Position numbers and translations under genes: made by a program. From assembly GCA_039191215.1 (NCBI GenBank), contig JBCCXT010000001.1, forward strand, positions 71,437 through 135,436: a stretch of 64,000 nucleotides of DNA, given 5' to 3'. Origin of the DNA: HKCCE3408 sp039191215. GTDB lineage: Bacteria; Pseudomonadota; Alphaproteobacteria; Rhodobacterales; Rhodobacteraceae. Positions 63,231-64,000 of the stretch are shown piece after piece. The notes under the pieces are model-generated. The model was given only the letters and a program-made list of their open reading frames with translations. It did no database searches and was not told the origin of the DNA. The stretch's first letter is position 1, and each line of letters starts with the position of its first letter.

Positions 63231-63421
63231 GCGCGAGACAAGGATTGCAACGCGACCGAGGAAATGACACCTGCCGGTAAAGTCCGGTGCGTGAGGAACC
63301 TGGCTTTTACAATGGCCCACTGAGGCCGACCATTTGTTGAGACTCACCACACGGCATTCCGCTTTGGGCGCGCCATCTGACCGGCGACGCGGGATAGATG
63401 TTTGCGCTCGGAGAACGGCCG

Positions 63422-63586
63422 TCAGATCAGGACCAAAGAAACCTTGCAACGCGAGAGACATCCATTGATGTAGAAAGTGCCAAGGCTCAGGCCATGCATG
63501 CGGCGCAGATCAGAGACTGCCACGCCGTTCTCGGCCTGCTTCCGAATGCCCATGGTCCGCGCGTCGGTGTAATTTGATTTCTTCAT
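63422..63586 (-). pseudogene. Truncated IS3-family OrfA (second element)
   Basis: The ATG at 63586 follows a perfect AAAGGAG site and opens with MKKSNYTDARTMGIRKQAENG, VAVSDLRRMHGLSLGTFY, an intact OrfA N-terminus of another IS3 subgroup. Similarity stops after about 42 residues, so the element is cut. A possible terminal repeat GGGGACTCCACCAGAAAATTAGG lies upstream on the minus strand (63633-63655). Confidence 0.8.
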
Positions 63587-63729
63587 CAGAATCTCCTTTG
63601 TCATCTTCGAGAAAATTCTGCTTCCGCACATTCCTAATTTTCTGGTGGAGTCCCCTTCGCGCTAACCTAGATCGCGGTAGCATGCTCGCCTCAAGACAGC
63701 ACCAAACCGGCCTTGCCCGGGATCAGGCT

Positions 63730-64000
63730 TCAGACCCAGAACAGGGCCGCCGCCGGCAGCGCGCGGGTGGACAAGAGAACTTTCGGACATCTGTCACAGT
63801 GCGCGCGGCCCGCCGCCAGTCCTTGGGGCGGGCAAAGATGCCTTTCTCGCTGCACCGCTTCCAACGGCTGTAAAGCGCCTTGGGCGGGCCAAATTCCGCA
63901 GGCGCGTCCCGCCGCCGTAAGCCATTGCGATTGATGAAGATAATCCCGCTCAAGACACGCCAGTCACAAACACAAGGCCTGCCTCTATCGGCAGATTTGC
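63730..64000 (-). pseudogene. Internally deleted IS5-family transposase, continues past window end
   Basis: The minus-strand frame enters from beyond 64000 with RPCVCDWRVLSGIIFINRNG, LRRRDAPAEFGPPKALYSRW, KRCSEKGIFA, the N-terminal half of IS5 transposases. It then jumps directly to PKDWRRAA and, one frame over, DRCPKVLLSTRALPAAALFWV and TGA at 63730-63732, which is the C-terminal end of the same family. The DDE core between them is gone, so this is a deletion derivative with both ends kept. Confidence 0.85.

Noticed and set aside
1..64000. tRNA, rRNA or CRISPR arrays
   Set aside because: No cloverleaf-like segment with a TTCGA arm in the right context and no regularly spaced direct repeats were seen by eye; a dedicated scan would be needed to exclude them fully.

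Overview
The window is a GC-rich, gene-dense chromosomal segment from an alphaproteobacterium, most likely the Rhodobacteraceae (roseobacter group). This rests on the conserved lptF-lptG-lptD-surA-pdxA-rsmA order, a DUF4167 protein, TRAP-based sulfonate catabolism, a chi-subunit gene overlapping pepA, an OpgC/G/H cluster and a cuckoo-type small RNA with anti-Shine-Dalgarno loops. All names come from reading motifs and gene order by eye; no database search was run.

Layout. 0-3 kb: end of a transglutaminase-like gene, a glutamine-synthetase-like ligase and an iron-type alcohol dehydrogenase. 3.1-7.4 kb, minus strand: five tightly packed genes, namely an OmpA-like protein, a two-helix membrane protein, a periplasmic binding protein fused to an OmpA domain, a membrane-anchored von Willebrand A protein and a HDxxH protein. 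7.5-11 kb: a lone iolB and a polar amino acid ABC transporter, separated by a leader that may be structured. 11.1-22.7 kb: a LacI-type repressor divergent from a long operon for uptake and breakdown of dihydroxypropanesulfonate (DHPS) and sulfolactate. It holds a small membrane protein, a three-gene TRAP importer, HpsN, two further dehydrogenases, SuyA, SuyB, a ComC-like dehydrogenase, a YeiH/SuyZ-type exporter and a universal stress protein. SuyB has an in-frame amber codon. Two LacI-type operators lie in front of the operon.

22.8-33 kb is more accessory: an acyltransferase, an SDR, a rhodanese and four related family-2-like glycosyltransferases, one a double-domain protein with a degenerate first half. 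Then come the small RNA at about 30.5 kb, a possible 30-residue peptide, a TfoX C-terminal-domain protein and a CAP-domain surface protein. 33-49.9 kb is mostly housekeeping: ndk, an ABC-F ATPase, marC, a retropepsin-like protease, holC, pepA, LPS transport and outer-membrane assembly, pdxA, rsmA, prmC and prfA. 50-54.8 kb holds an IlvD/Edd dehydratase and, divergently, a ThDP enzyme overlapping a class III CoA-transferase. 54.9-62.3 kb holds a TTC38-like repeat protein, opgC-opgG-opgH for periplasmic glucans, a second rhodanese and a secreted alpha/beta hydrolase. 62.3-64 kb is a pile of decayed insertion sequences (IS3, IS110, IS3, and an internally deleted IS5 relative).

How the genes work together. 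In the sulfonate operon DHPS is imported by TRAP, racemised and oxidised to (R)-sulfolactate, cleaved by SuyAB to pyruvate and sulfite, and the sulfite is exported. The amber codon in suyB would break the lyase step unless it is a sequencing error or is suppressed, which makes it the most testable oddity here. No tRNA, rRNA or CRISPR array was seen.
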